A stretch of 64,000 nucleotides of DNA, from positions 2,294,001 through 2,358,000 of the forward strand of contig JAHLEZ010000007.1 in NCBI GenBank assembly GCA_020726505.1, written 5' to 3'. Below the pieces are notes generated by a model, which did not search any database, was not told the DNA's origin, and saw nothing but the letters and a program-made list of their open reading frames with translations. Source of the DNA: Leptodontidium sp. MPI-SDFR-AT-0119 (lineage: Eukaryota; Ascomycota; Leotiomycetes; Helotiales; Leptodontidiaceae). This document shows, in pieces, positions 1 to 12,827 of the stretch; the stretch's first letter is position 1, and every line of letters starts with the position of its first letter. Made by a program: the position numbers and the translations under genes.

Positions 1-1641
1 AGCTTGAGATATCCAGATGTGTTGTTGGCATGTATATGGACACCGGATAAGCCCCAGGTTGTTGGGGGATCATCCCACGATTGTCCGGTATTACGGGGCC
101 AGAAGCCACGAAATCCGAAACTGCTGGTAAAGAAGGCCATATCACGTTCGTCGAAGGTGTTGTATTTAGTCTTGAGGAAGGCCATCTGGTAGAGACTTTG
201 CTGAGCGTATGGTCCCTGGCCTTGAAAGTAAAGTGCAAGACATGGGTCGCCGGGAGCTCCATAGGTGCACTGATTGCGAGGACCACCAGGAGCAGCGGAG
301 TAATCAAAAATCTGGGCACCTTGTGCAATAACGCCAATTTCGTTATGGTCTTGCATGTTACGGCCAACACCAGGTCGGTCGGCAATGACGGGGATTTTAA
401 GGGCTTCGAGGTCTGTAGCTGGTCCAATGCCACTGAGTAGCAATAGCTGAGGCGAACCAAATGATCCACCGCTAAGGATGACCTCCTTTCGGGCATAGAC
501 CCGACGTAACGTCTTCTTGGCTGTCGAATTGTACCGGAGGTCACCCTGAAAAGCGCTTTTGCCGTCTAGGTATTCGAGGCCAATAGCCCGGGGCACCGAA
601 CCATTGCGAGGCGTGTCAAAAAGAACCTTGGTAGCTAAGGAGTTGAGGCGGATCTCCAGGGGGAACTGCTTGTTGCCTTTCTCGTCCACGGCGCGTAAAG
701 TATCCAGTACTCGATTCCTCGAGCTATACCGGGCCCAGGTAGCGTTGCCATGCTGAGGCGCCCCCATAAGCCCTGTCATCTGGTCTCGGTCGGGGTTCAA
801 GACTTGGTTGAGGTCAATATTCAGGATGTTTGCCAGGTCTTCGGGATCTTGCCCCCCCTCGGAAGCTATAGCCTTGAGAATTTCAGTTGCTTGAGGTGAA
901 GAAAGCATGACGGTCCCATTACTCATAACTGTCTCGAGATATCCGTCGAAGCCGTGGCCTGGGGTACCGGGTGGGCGGTATTGATTCTTCTCTAACTTAA
1001 TAAAAAGTTCCCCCATATGAGTAGAACTAGGATTGGAGGCGTTAGCTTAGCTTACTGATTTCTTAGATATCTCTATCGGGAAATAGAAGATTTCAAAGTT
1101 TGGAGGTGCCTTACTTCCATGAGTTATCGCCTGTGAGCGTCTTGATAAATTCCCAATCGCTATTGGCAGGAAGGACGGTCTGGGCAGCGTTGACAACACT
1201 CGATCCTCCGAGTGTGGCGCCGCGGGGATATTGAATACCAAGAATCTCTGCTCCCGCGGGCGCAGTACTACCTGGACCAACCCACATATTTCCGTTTGGA
1301 AGCGTCCATGTCAGATGTTCGTTCTTTTTCGTCAACTCAATATCATCGTAATGACGAACCCAGTAAGACCAAGTCATGTTACCGGAGTCGAAACTCGTTA
1401 ACGCAAGGGGGTTCGTGGCTAGAACATCACTATCGTCGTCGCCGGCCTCGAGCAAGAGAGTTCTGAAACCAGATCGGGCTAGATTAGCAGCCAATGGACC
1501 ACCTCCAGGACCGGAACCGACTACCACATAGTCGTAAGTGTCGACCGAGTTAGCGGTCGTTGCTAACACAGAGGCAGTGCTGGCGAGAAGCAGGATGCTT
1601 CCGAGCTGAGAAACTGTCTCACGGGGCCTAAGGAGCCGCAT
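1..1641 (-). CDS. Secreted GMC-family FAD oxidoreductase, 3' end cut by window edge
   Basis: Flavoenzyme of the glucose-methanol-choline family (aryl-alcohol oxidase / choline dehydrogenase-like), predicted to oxidise an alcohol outside the cell. The ATG at 1641 is the first in frame and is followed by a hydrophobic leader ending near ASVLATTA. Exon 1 is 1641-1115, the intron 1114-1027 (GTAAGG...CCTAG), and exon 2 runs from 1026 through base 1, all open. The FAD-binding dinucleotide motif [10 protein letters not shown] lies near residue 34, followed by LLLEAGD. The first GMC signature contains [11 protein letters not shown] and the second [16 protein letters not shown]. The roughly 517 codons present stop short of the C-terminal substrate domain, which carries the catalytic His. 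Several NxS/T sites fit secretion. The substrate cannot be told from sequence. Family assignment is firm. Confidence 0.9.
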
Positions 1642-3260
1642 GTTTAGAGAGTGGTGCGGATATTGGATACGTTTGCGAGGGTGAGGTCGATAGAAGTGTG
1701 CCTGTTGTTGGGAAGATGGATGTGGTGGATGGTGAAAGCTCGAGAAAGAGGGATGGTGAATCCCTTTAAGTACATATGGCAAACGGCATGAGCGTCTCCT
1801 GGAGACGGAATAACTATTGAGGCACCGGTTCGGTCATTGAATTTGACTTTTTGAATCCCCACTCGTCTTTCCTGTACCATTTATACTACAAACCTAATCG
1901 TAGATCAAAAAATCCTCATAATATGCCGAAACCTTATAGCGGGAAGGAGCTTGTACTATTTCGTGCATGTCGGCGATAGTGTACTCTTGCTGTCGCTTCT
2001 AGATATTTACCCGGATTTATGCAGCGGTATAACAAGTAATTTTTTAATACTGATTGGTCGTTTTTTGTATTAGAATCCAGTGCTTTCAATATGAACTCAG
2101 TATTAAGCGTATCTATACCCAAAATGCTAATAAAACAGACCACTAGAGACGACCGATTGCATTTCGAGACTCTTCGGTTTATCGCCGGCTGGAAGTATTT
2201 CTCGTATCTTGTATGACAAAGGTTCAAAGTTTCCTATATTATGCATAACAAAGGTTTAAATGCGATATTAGGATACCAAGTACATATAAATTTAGACTTG
2301 TAGAGAATATGACTAAGTAATTAACTGTTGAAGTTTCTGATATTGTGTATGACTCAGGTATCAGTTCGATATTAGGATACCAAGTACATGTAACTTTAGA
2401 CTTTGTGGGGACGTAATACCTTATTTAATCTCTCTTAAACACTGCCCTACAAGCTCGCAACGGTGGCGTCACTGCAGGTTCACCAGACTTTAAGCGGGCC
2501 TGAGAGTATCATCTCCGCAGCAAATTCTTGGAATCGTAGACTCCGCCAAATACAGTTGACTAGGCCGAAAGAACGGAATATGTCCGCGAGGTCAGGGTTG
2601 GCGAGTCTTGGCTGATCATGTGAATTGATGTTTATAACGAGTATTTAAACGACGGCGTTAGCTTTTGGAGCAAATCCTATCACCCGGAAGGGGGAGGGGG
2701 AAAAGAATTTCAAAGTAGAAGGTGATTTATAAGTTAGCCTTTCCTTGTCATGGCTTGGCAATGCGTTTGTCTGAAGTATTTGTGCCCGAAGTAATTCGGG
2801 CGATCCCTTTGGCATAGTCGCTTTGCTGTATTTGCTCTTGAAGCAGTACGTACCAAAATCTGCAACGTTGTCAATCTTTGAATTAAGCTTGTTTTCGCAA
2901 TAGAATTTCACTCACGTACAAACTCCCTTTTCCTCCCCAATACATTCACTTTCAATCCATAATGCTCCGGTAAGCCAGAAACCAAGAATACTGAATGTCA
3001 TATTCTCCCCACGAATTAGATCCTGAAGGCTGTATGTAGCTTTTCTTGCACTTATTATTCGAAAGTTCTTCAAATTATATTCAATAGATCTCCATTTGAG
3101 TACAGAATTTAGAACCAAAGCTGCAACACATGACGGCGATTTGGAAGGCCTTTTGTGCTATTTGACAGTCTTAATGAATACCTAATCAGGGGGGTCTATC
3201 CATCTTGAGGGCAATGTTCAATCAAGATTCCGTGCCAATCAATTAGCTACTATCAACGCA
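1642..3260. other. Intergenic, no supported gene; imperfect direct repeat
   Basis: Upstream region of the GMC gene. Between about 2258 and 2402 a block containing GATATTAGGATACCAAGTACAT occurs twice, roughly 100 bp apart, with related but diverged spacer sequence, which suggests an old tandem duplication. Two adjacent minus-strand open frames at 2645-3118 have no recognisable domain or convincing splice structure and are not called as genes. Confidence 0.5.
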
Positions 3261-3263
3261 AAG

Positions 3264-5827
<2,564 letters not shown>

Positions 5828-6832
5828 TCAAAGCTCATCATGGCTAGATCTCAGCTTCCCACAAATGTCAACAGACTCATACTCTTCTCCAAATCCATTG
5901 TTTTCCGCAATTATCCTGATTCCGATAGTCTCCAACTTTGGCTTCGCAATCCCCGTGGTGACAATATACTCATCGATCTTGTCATTATTGGCACGGGATG
6001 CCCAGTCCTGAGCAATTCCACCAGCCAGAGCTGCATTCAGGCTTGGGAAAGAGGGTGCGCTGCCTAGACCGCCGGCGAACTTGATGGTGCGGTAGTTTAT
6101 CTTGAAACCTGGCCCGTCGTGACGCTTGGTGAGAGTGGTTGCATCCGCCGGGGTAGGTGTTGTCCATATGTGACCGGTGCCGTCCGTGTATGTCGTGACG
6201 ATTGCATTAGAGGTACTACCATGGTGTTTGAGTCCTATGATGCTGAATCGTTCATCCATATACCTGGCACTGTCGTCGGAAACGTTGTGATCTCTGGAGC
6301 GTTTGGCGATGGACATGGCATCGATGCTGTCGAAATCGAATTGTTCTGACAAGAGAGCTGCAAGTGAAGACTCGCTTCGCTTTCCGGCGGTCTTGGTGCC
6401 GCTTCCGCTGTTTTGGACAGCAGTATATATGATGGCTGTGCCTGCTGCTACCAGTCCGGCGTAGGCTGCACAGTCAAGGGCGCCCCCGATAGGCCCAATA
6501 CCGTGACTGGAAAGAAGCTGACATACCTGCTCTCAGAGTCAGCAGATGTTCAAACAATGGAAACATTGCGAGATAAATCGAGAATGACTTGCACTCGAAG
6601 CACCACCGCTAGCTCCGGCAGTATAGATCACAACAGAATGGCCGCTTCCTGATGCTTCGACAACGTCACTGACAACTGTATCGATTTGCCTAGAACAGAC
6701 TGGTGCACGCGCAAAAAGGCGAGTTGGTGGAGATAAGGCCATCGCACCGTTCTTGCGCGGAACCTTCGCAACGGGTCCTGCCATGACATTGACAGCAGCC
6801 GACACGGTGACGAGAAGAAAGAACGCTCTCAT
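5828..6832 (-). CDS. Signal-peptide protein ending in the ER-retention tetrapeptide HDEL
   Basis: Unknown family, about 315 residues. It starts at ATG 6832 with a clear signal peptide (MRAFFLLVTVSAAVNVMAG). Exon 1 is 6832-6589 and exon 2 about 6531-5828. The intron, placed at 6588-6532, is my least certain splice call because the donor is GTCATT; it was chosen because it restores phase and contains CTGAC. The mature protein would have four cysteines (PVCS, QVCQ, DCAA, DICG) and several Lys-Arg sites (AGKR, IAKR, LTKR) that could be kexin sites. The last residues are RSSHDEL followed by TGA, which matches the canonical fungal HDEL signal for ER retrieval. Whether the signal is used is inference: secreted proteins can end this way by chance. 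The immediate upstream region is interrupted by a DNA transposon at 6885. Confidence 0.7.
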
Positions 6833-6884
6833 TTTGTTGACTGGAATTTTTGTTTGGTGCTGGAAAGTAACTTTGGTGGGACTA

Positions 6885-6976
6885 CTCGTCGGTTTCCTGA
6901 TTTTTTTGTTTTTTTACCGACCTGCGCAAGTAGGTCGGTACCACCAACTTGGACATACTAGCAACTTAGACACGGC
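6885..6976 (+). repeat. Left terminal inverted repeat of the pogo-type element
   Basis: Matches the reverse complement of 10120-10211 over 92 bp with four transitions. It contains an internal palindrome at 6916-6939 (ACCGACCTGC...TAGGTCGGT), so the TIR itself can fold, which may mark transposase binding. Confidence 0.93.
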
Positions 6977-7187
6977 AAATTGAGTAAGGAATCAAGAATA
7001 ACTTTTTTACTACTAATATAATCAACTTATAAAGTGGACTATTAAATCCGGAATAAAATTCTATATTAATTACAACTTAGATAACGTCATTTGAGTTATA
7101 TTATGTCTTATAATTAAACAAAGTAGGTGGGTTTTGGGATGTACTCGCTTATGTAATTACACACTTAAACACTAACTTAGATACCCC

Positions 7188-9712
7188 TCAATTATAATCA
7201 TCGTAATCTATAGGCCTACTACTACTATTATCACTTAAATTGACGTCAGAATCAGAATCAACAGACGAATCTGACCCTAGGAGACTCTTAATATCACTGC
7301 CTTCCTCCTGCTTTATATTACTAAGTATCTCAATCGCTTTTTGGGTAGGTCTCTTGGCGCGGACTAGTCTTTGGGATGCGGCTATAACTATAGGCTCTTA
7401 CTGTGTAGCCTCTTCCCCTTTAATTGTTGTTGATTTTCGACCCCTAGGCTTCTTTCTAGTACTAATTAACGCCTGTAACTTCGCGGTTTTGTTAAGTTTA
7501 TATTATATTTTAGCCTAAGCTTTCTCTTCTTAGATGCGTGCCTTTTCCTCTCTTTTTTAAACCTTCGTAGCTTCTTTCTCTTCTTTCTTTTATTGTCGAG
7601 CTAAAGCTCTAGCCACTTTCTCTTCTTTTAACTTTAATATATTTCTAGTAATATTTGCCTCTCTACGAAGCTTCGTAAGTTTAGACTCCTGAGTAATATC
7701 GTTCCTTTCGCTAATGATTCGTAACCCTTCCTTAGAGGAGATTACGCGGCCCCTGCCACGAGGTTTGACTCTCTTGGCACTATCTTTGTCATTTAGTACA
7801 AGGGATTTACTGCCCTAGGTATTATTTAGAATAGTTGAAGTGAGCTCTTAGCGCGCGGCGTTAGCTAATATCGTATTAATAGTACTACCTTTTCGGAACT
7901 TCTTATTTGAGAGTCGCTTTAATAGAGACAATAATATATCTTCGTAGGTTTCAAGGAATTCGGTGTGTGCGTTAATTCCTTTAGCTCTATATAGGGTATT
8001 AAAAAATAGCGTCTTCTTATACTAACGTAAATTATCTACTGTCTTTCTAAAGCCGTAATCCCTAAAGTCTTTTATACCTCTGAGTTACGAAGGTTGCTTT
8101 AGAGTTACTACTTCTATTAAATCTTGAATATTAAGTAATTCGTCAATACGAGAGCTTGTAAGTGGAGCTATCAAATCGTCTGTAATATCGATATTTCCGT
8201 CACGTGGGAGCTGTAGGAGCTTAATTCCGTCCTCTGGCTCATTGTCAAAAGCTCTATCGTTTTGAGTCCACGGGATATAATCGTATTCTTCGTCTAACGC
8301 TATTTCGGCCTCCTAAAACTGATTATTAGCTAGTACCTAACGTAATACAGGTTCGTTAAATACAGGAACATTAATTGTATTAGATAAATCATCTAGAGTA
8401 TAGTTATATACCCGTCTACTGGCGTCTTTATCGCCTATTTAAGTATCCTAGGTAAGCTTAAAAGCTTTAATAATGACATCCGCGTTCAATAGCTATATGC
8501 CGGTACGTCTAAAGGCTAACTAAATCGTCTCTTTCTTAAAGGTTTTGGCTCTGATTTAGTAAAGGCACTAAAGAAAGGTGTATTTAATAAAGGCGTTACA
8601 ACCGTCTCTAATTCTATCTTCAATTACTCGTCTATGCCAATGCTTTTCAGATTGAAAACAAGCTACGTCGAGTAATTGTGTAACATATATTAAGTGAGTA
8701 ATTAAACAAAAAGGTATAATCTTTAATTACTTACACCTAGAAATAAACTCGTATGTTATATGGCTACTATGGCTATTAAATATCAAGAGACAATATTGAC
8801 CTTGTTGGCGGCCTCTAGTTTGTTAATTAAAGTGTTTAAGCTATTCTAATGCGAGCTTGTCACTTAAGTACCCCTTTTTATTACAAGAGATCTTTATGCC
8901 TAGTAGTAAGTTATTATTAAACATCTTCTTAAGGTAGACAGCCCCCGGTATAATAATATAGTAATTAATAGCGTAGCCAGCGGCAGAAATACACTTAATA
9001 ATTAACATAGACTCGCGATTAACAAGGTCACGGGTGTAAACCTAAAAACAGTCAATACGCACTTAGTTATTAAAATAAGCGTGTTTTAGGTGAGAAAACG
9101 TACCTTCTGAATATTCTTATACGTAATAACCGTTGTGTTACTAATACACTTAACCTAGAAGCTAATTTCGTTTATATTAAAGATATCTTTCTAATGTATT
9201 AAGTATTTAGCTATTACTATAGTTAACTTTTTAAAGTAACTAGTAATCTCTTTAATCGTTATATAATCTTTACGCTTTTGGTTTATTAGAGTAGTCTGTA
9301 AAGTATAATATTAGCTAGTAACGTCTATTCTTTTAACCTATCTTCTGGCCTAATTTTATCTAATTTGTTAGAAGATTTCTATAGAGAGACTTAATATTAT
9401 AGTTGCGGCGGCAATAATTATATTATATTTTATAAGAAAGCCTCTCTTAATAGTAATATTAATATACTATATTAAAGATGCCTCTTAAGCTTCGTTTATC
9501 TTTTTATTATAGCCACTATTCTTAGCTAAAGTCTTTGAATTATTTCTTTTCTTGTAATAGTAGTTTAAAGTAGAGTAACTAACTTTACTAAAAACGCTAG
9601 CGGCGATACGTAAACTAGTAATTTCGGTGTCGTCGGGGTTTTTATATACCTTTAAGGCAGCTTAAATCTTAGCCTCCTGGCTTATATATACGGGGGTTTT
9701 ATATTTGGGCAT
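7188..9712 (-). pseudogene. Degenerate DDE transposase of the pogo/Fot1 family
   Basis: The frame starts at ATG 9712 (MPKYKTPVYISQEAK, then a psq-like helix-turn-helix region) and ends at TGA 7188 after an acidic tail (SDSSVDSDSDVN...DYDDYN). It has many internal TAA/TAG codons and some frame changes. Landmarks in order are a CENP-B/Tc5-like DNA-binding part with KRKDYITIKE, the first catalytic region KDIFNINEISF (family NMDE, Asp now Asn), the second LLIFNSHSSH (family DGHGSH, Asp now Asn), and the LLDVACF motif matching QPLDV. A basic Lys/Glu-rich C-terminal segment lies near 7500-7780. The D-to-N changes and nonsense codons are G:C to A:T changes, as RIP makes. Confidence 0.85.
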
Positions 9713-10119
9713 CTTCTGTATACGAGTAATCTTAACATCTAAAGGGGTCCTCTTCTTGCCCTTCTTAGACTCTCTATACTTGATTTGAGGCGTAGATTTG
9801 GCTATAGTAAGCGTAGTTCGTAGTCTAAATTAAACCGTGTATATGTAGGTAGGATAAATCGCGTTTTTACGTGTTAGTGGGAAAATCTAGACGCGAGTTC
9901 GCACCTTTGTTAATACTGCGGGATGTCCCGAGGCGCCAAGACCTGCCAAATCTACACCCGAAACTTATATTCAAATCAAAATAACGTACTATTAATTAGC
10001 CTTAACCCTAATGCACTTGTTTAGTAATTATACTCTTAACTATGGCGCATTTTTCTATGAAAAAATTAAGTCAAACGAAGTAGAATTAGATTTTTAAAGT
10101 AATTAAATAGGCCGAAAAC

Positions 10120-10211
10120 GCCGTGTCCAAGTTGCTAGTATGTCTAAGTTAGTGGTACCGACCTGCTTGCGCAGGTCGGTAAAAAAACAAAAAAATCAGG
10201 AAACCGACGAG
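10120..10211 (-). repeat. Right terminal inverted repeat of the pogo-type element
   Basis: Inverted copy of 6885-6976, ending ...CCGACGAG before the flanking TA at 10212-10213. It carries its own internal palindrome at 10157-10180. Confidence 0.93.
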
Positions 10212-10213
10212 TA

Positions 10214-10970
10214 GAGGAAACTCGATTTTTTTTTTTTTTTAAAAAAAAATAGAAGATCTGCTAAAGCTACGTATTAAAGAAAGAGGAGAGAAATGAAAAC
10301 CTGGAGCAACCTCTATTTATATAGACTTAGTGATGTCTTCTAGCAGGCTATTTGACATCCACTGAACGCAAAATCCTTCGACTCTAACCGCACTGCCCAT
10401 CTTGTGCAGCGAGCGATGAGGAGTGTATGAAATGGCGATCCTGCTAAACAAGGAGAAAACAATGGCAAGAATAGAAGCACGGAGAGGCGAGCCGACTTCA
10501 AGGCTTCTTGGTAAGGCTTATTGAGATGATAGTAGATGGAAGACTGTCTTCTTGACACAATCCTACGCGAGGGATACTGCGGGTCGCAGTTATTTGACCC
10601 GATCAGCGGCGCAAAGCAGGGCAAATTCCATCGATTATAGAAAAAACATCAGCAGATAGACATCAGCCAGAATGCCAGAATGCTTAGCACGAAATAAACC
10701 AACAGTCAGAAATCCGGTGCGTATATGCTGAAGTACAATTGTGGCGCAGCGTCTATTCCAGTAAACACCTTGTAATAATTAGCACTCCTGCTCCAGATGT
10801 TGTAAGCGCGCGGCAGTGGGGGCGGGAGATGAAACAACCCGGAAAGCCAACATCTGCGCCTCTATCCATGATGCGGCTGCAGATATCCAGTACACAAGTT
10901 GCCAACACAACCCCGCCTCCCCCCCAAAAAGAATCTGAATTCGTAATTCTCTCTCCCACTCTGAAATTCA
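10214..10970. other. Intergenic, probably the displaced promoter region of the HDEL gene
   Basis: No gene seen. A T-run followed by an A-run lies at about 10226-10250. Without the transposon this sequence would lie directly upstream of the minus-strand HDEL gene. It therefore probably holds that gene's original promoter, as well as the upstream region of the small secreted protein on the plus strand. Confidence 0.45.
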
Positions 10971-11378
10971 ATGGGCTGTACTGTCTTCACGATGCACCTC
11001 CAACGGCACGTCCTCAGCTTGCTGTGCGTCGCAGTCCTCATGTTTTCCACCATCTCAGCATTATCGACACCCGAGCAATGCATCCCCTCTGAGAACGACA
11101 GAAGCTGCAAAACATCCACCGTGGCCGATGTCGAAGCCCGGCAAGCGGTTCGAAGCACAGTTGTATACAGTTCGGCGGCCACGGTTGGAACGATGAGTGC
11201 TTGCCATCTTACCTCGAACCACATCCAGAGATCCCACCCTCAAACCCGCTGCTTAGTCATCGGTCTAGGCACAGGCTTCATTACTGCAGCTGCTCATTCT
11301 CGATTGACTTATACCGAAGATGTGTGGGGGCTGGCTAGGGAGTCCGTAGGAGAATGGGTGACATGGAGGTTTTGGTGA
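10971..11378 (+). CDS. Small secreted cysteine-containing protein (hypothetical)
   Basis: An intronless frame of 135 residues from ATG 10971 to TGA 11378. A second in-frame Met (residue 8) precedes a strongly hydrophobic leader, MHLQRHVLSLLCVAVLMFSTISA, with a likely cleavage after SALS or ISA. The mature part has four cysteines (EQC, RSC, SAC, TRC), enough for two disulfides, and no recognisable domain. Size, leader and cysteines match the profile of small secreted proteins and effector candidates in fungi, but there is no family match to support a function. The high content of alternative frames here leaves some doubt that it is real. Confidence 0.45.
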   Translation: MGCTVFTMHLQRHVLSLLCVAVLMFSTISALSTPEQCIPSENDRSCKTSTVADVEARQAVRSTVVYSSAATVGTMSACHLTSNHIQRSHPQTRCLVIGLGTGFITAAAHSRLTYTEDVWGLARESVGEWVTWRFW

Positions 11379-12827
11379 GGGAGGGAGAGGCTTTTTGGCT
11401 AAACTTATGGATCTTTGGTAGAAGAGCCGCAGATGAGACGAGACATCAAAATTCAGATTGAGAACTTAGCGCGAAATTACAAGAGAGGATGAAGTGGTTA
11501 ACGTCTAAATTTGGTTTAAACTGCGGGTTATTTTTGTTTTAAAAGCATCTTCTTACAGAAGTGAATGGCAATTTACAAAGCCCCAGAGGCATTGTTCTGG
11601 CAGATAATGCTGTGGAGATTTGATTACGCTAAGTGGATGAAGAAAATGGTGATCTTGAATGCTGGGGGTTACATGGGGTAACAATAGCATGAATAAACGC
11701 GTTACATTTTCGAAATGAGAGAGCGAATGAAGCCAACGCTAGAATTTAGAAGAGGTTGAACCAAAGTACGTGGTGTGGAAGACAAGCGAGATCTCGAAAA
11801 AGGGGTTCAGGGGGGTAGATGGCCTACATTCGCTTAAAAGTCTTGGTGTTGATGGACGAAGAAGTATTTGGCTTATAAATACCACGCGTTGGTGGAAAAC
11901 AATTAAACGGGGAATAGGGAATCGGCAATTGAAGGTCTACGTAAAGTCTTCAGACGGCCACTCGTGGCCTCTTGTCGGTACCGTCTCGTCACATCTGGAA
12001 GCTGTCTTGGAGCGGTGCACTTTCCCGATTGTTCTCGTGAAGGGTTATACCTTTTAAGTCGTTCCTGAGCGACAACCATGACGACTCAGTTGTTCTTCCG
12101 TACAAGGCAACCTCCGTCTCGTACCTCTCGCAATCAAAGACTAGAATTCGCACCACAATAATATCTCGCCAACTGCGCTTGCAGAAACTCGCAAAGGTGA
12201 CTGACTACAGGCGACCCTCCCGAGCAGCTTGTGGAGCTACTGATATCGCATAGGCCAATAAACTTTCGCAACTATCCGCGATCGAGAACGCTTTACAACG
12301 ACGACATATCGAACACTCCTCCTTGAAGCTGTTAGCCCTATCGAGTTGTGTGTATCACCGCCGATAACCGAAGGGTCATGTCTGATAAGAGGGGGGAGAA
12401 GGAGTTTAATGGGGAATGGGAAAATATCTCGGCTCTTGCATTTGAGAATACAGAGGATATGACTATGGGATTCCAAGGTAAATCGTGTAATATTATAGAC
12501 GGCGAAGGGAACCTGGTCGAACCACTAGGTGATGAACACGGACAAGTATCGAGAGAAGTTCCTGTTGGAGATGGCAGAAAATAAGTGGCTTGGCAGAATG
12601 CGGGGCAATACCTAGGTACTGTACCGGCCGGAGGAAATTGTAGTGCTATCGCCGACGGTTATCTCCACTTCGTCTATCTGATTACTATCCGATCATGGCA
12701 TCACCACTACAATTCACCACAATTCAATATACACACTAGTCAAGCATGCCCCTTCGGATGCGTCTGCGAATAATCCAGTGAATCTACTGCTATTATACCA
12801 CTACATATCCTTAATTACATTCCCGCA
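11379..12827. other. Intergenic, nothing recognised
   Basis: No coding frame with a domain, signal peptide or plausible splice structure was found on either strand between the small secreted protein and the WD40 gene. Confidence 0.4.

Larger units (their letters stand above)
6885..10211 (-). mobile_element. Fot1/pogo-type (Tc1/mariner superfamily) DNA transposon, complete but decayed
   Basis: A 3327-bp element bounded by near-identical 92-bp terminal inverted repeats (6885-6976 and 10120-10211) that begin CTCGTCGGTTTCCTG. The dinucleotide TA flanks both ends (6883-6884 and 10212-10213), as expected for the superfamily's target site duplication. The four differences between the repeats are all C/T or G/A. 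The inside is AT-rich and encodes a degenerate minus-strand DDE transposase. At 3.3 kb the element is longer than classical Fot1 (about 1.9 kb), mainly because of a long C-terminal extension of the transposase. It is presumably immobile by itself. Confidence 0.92.
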
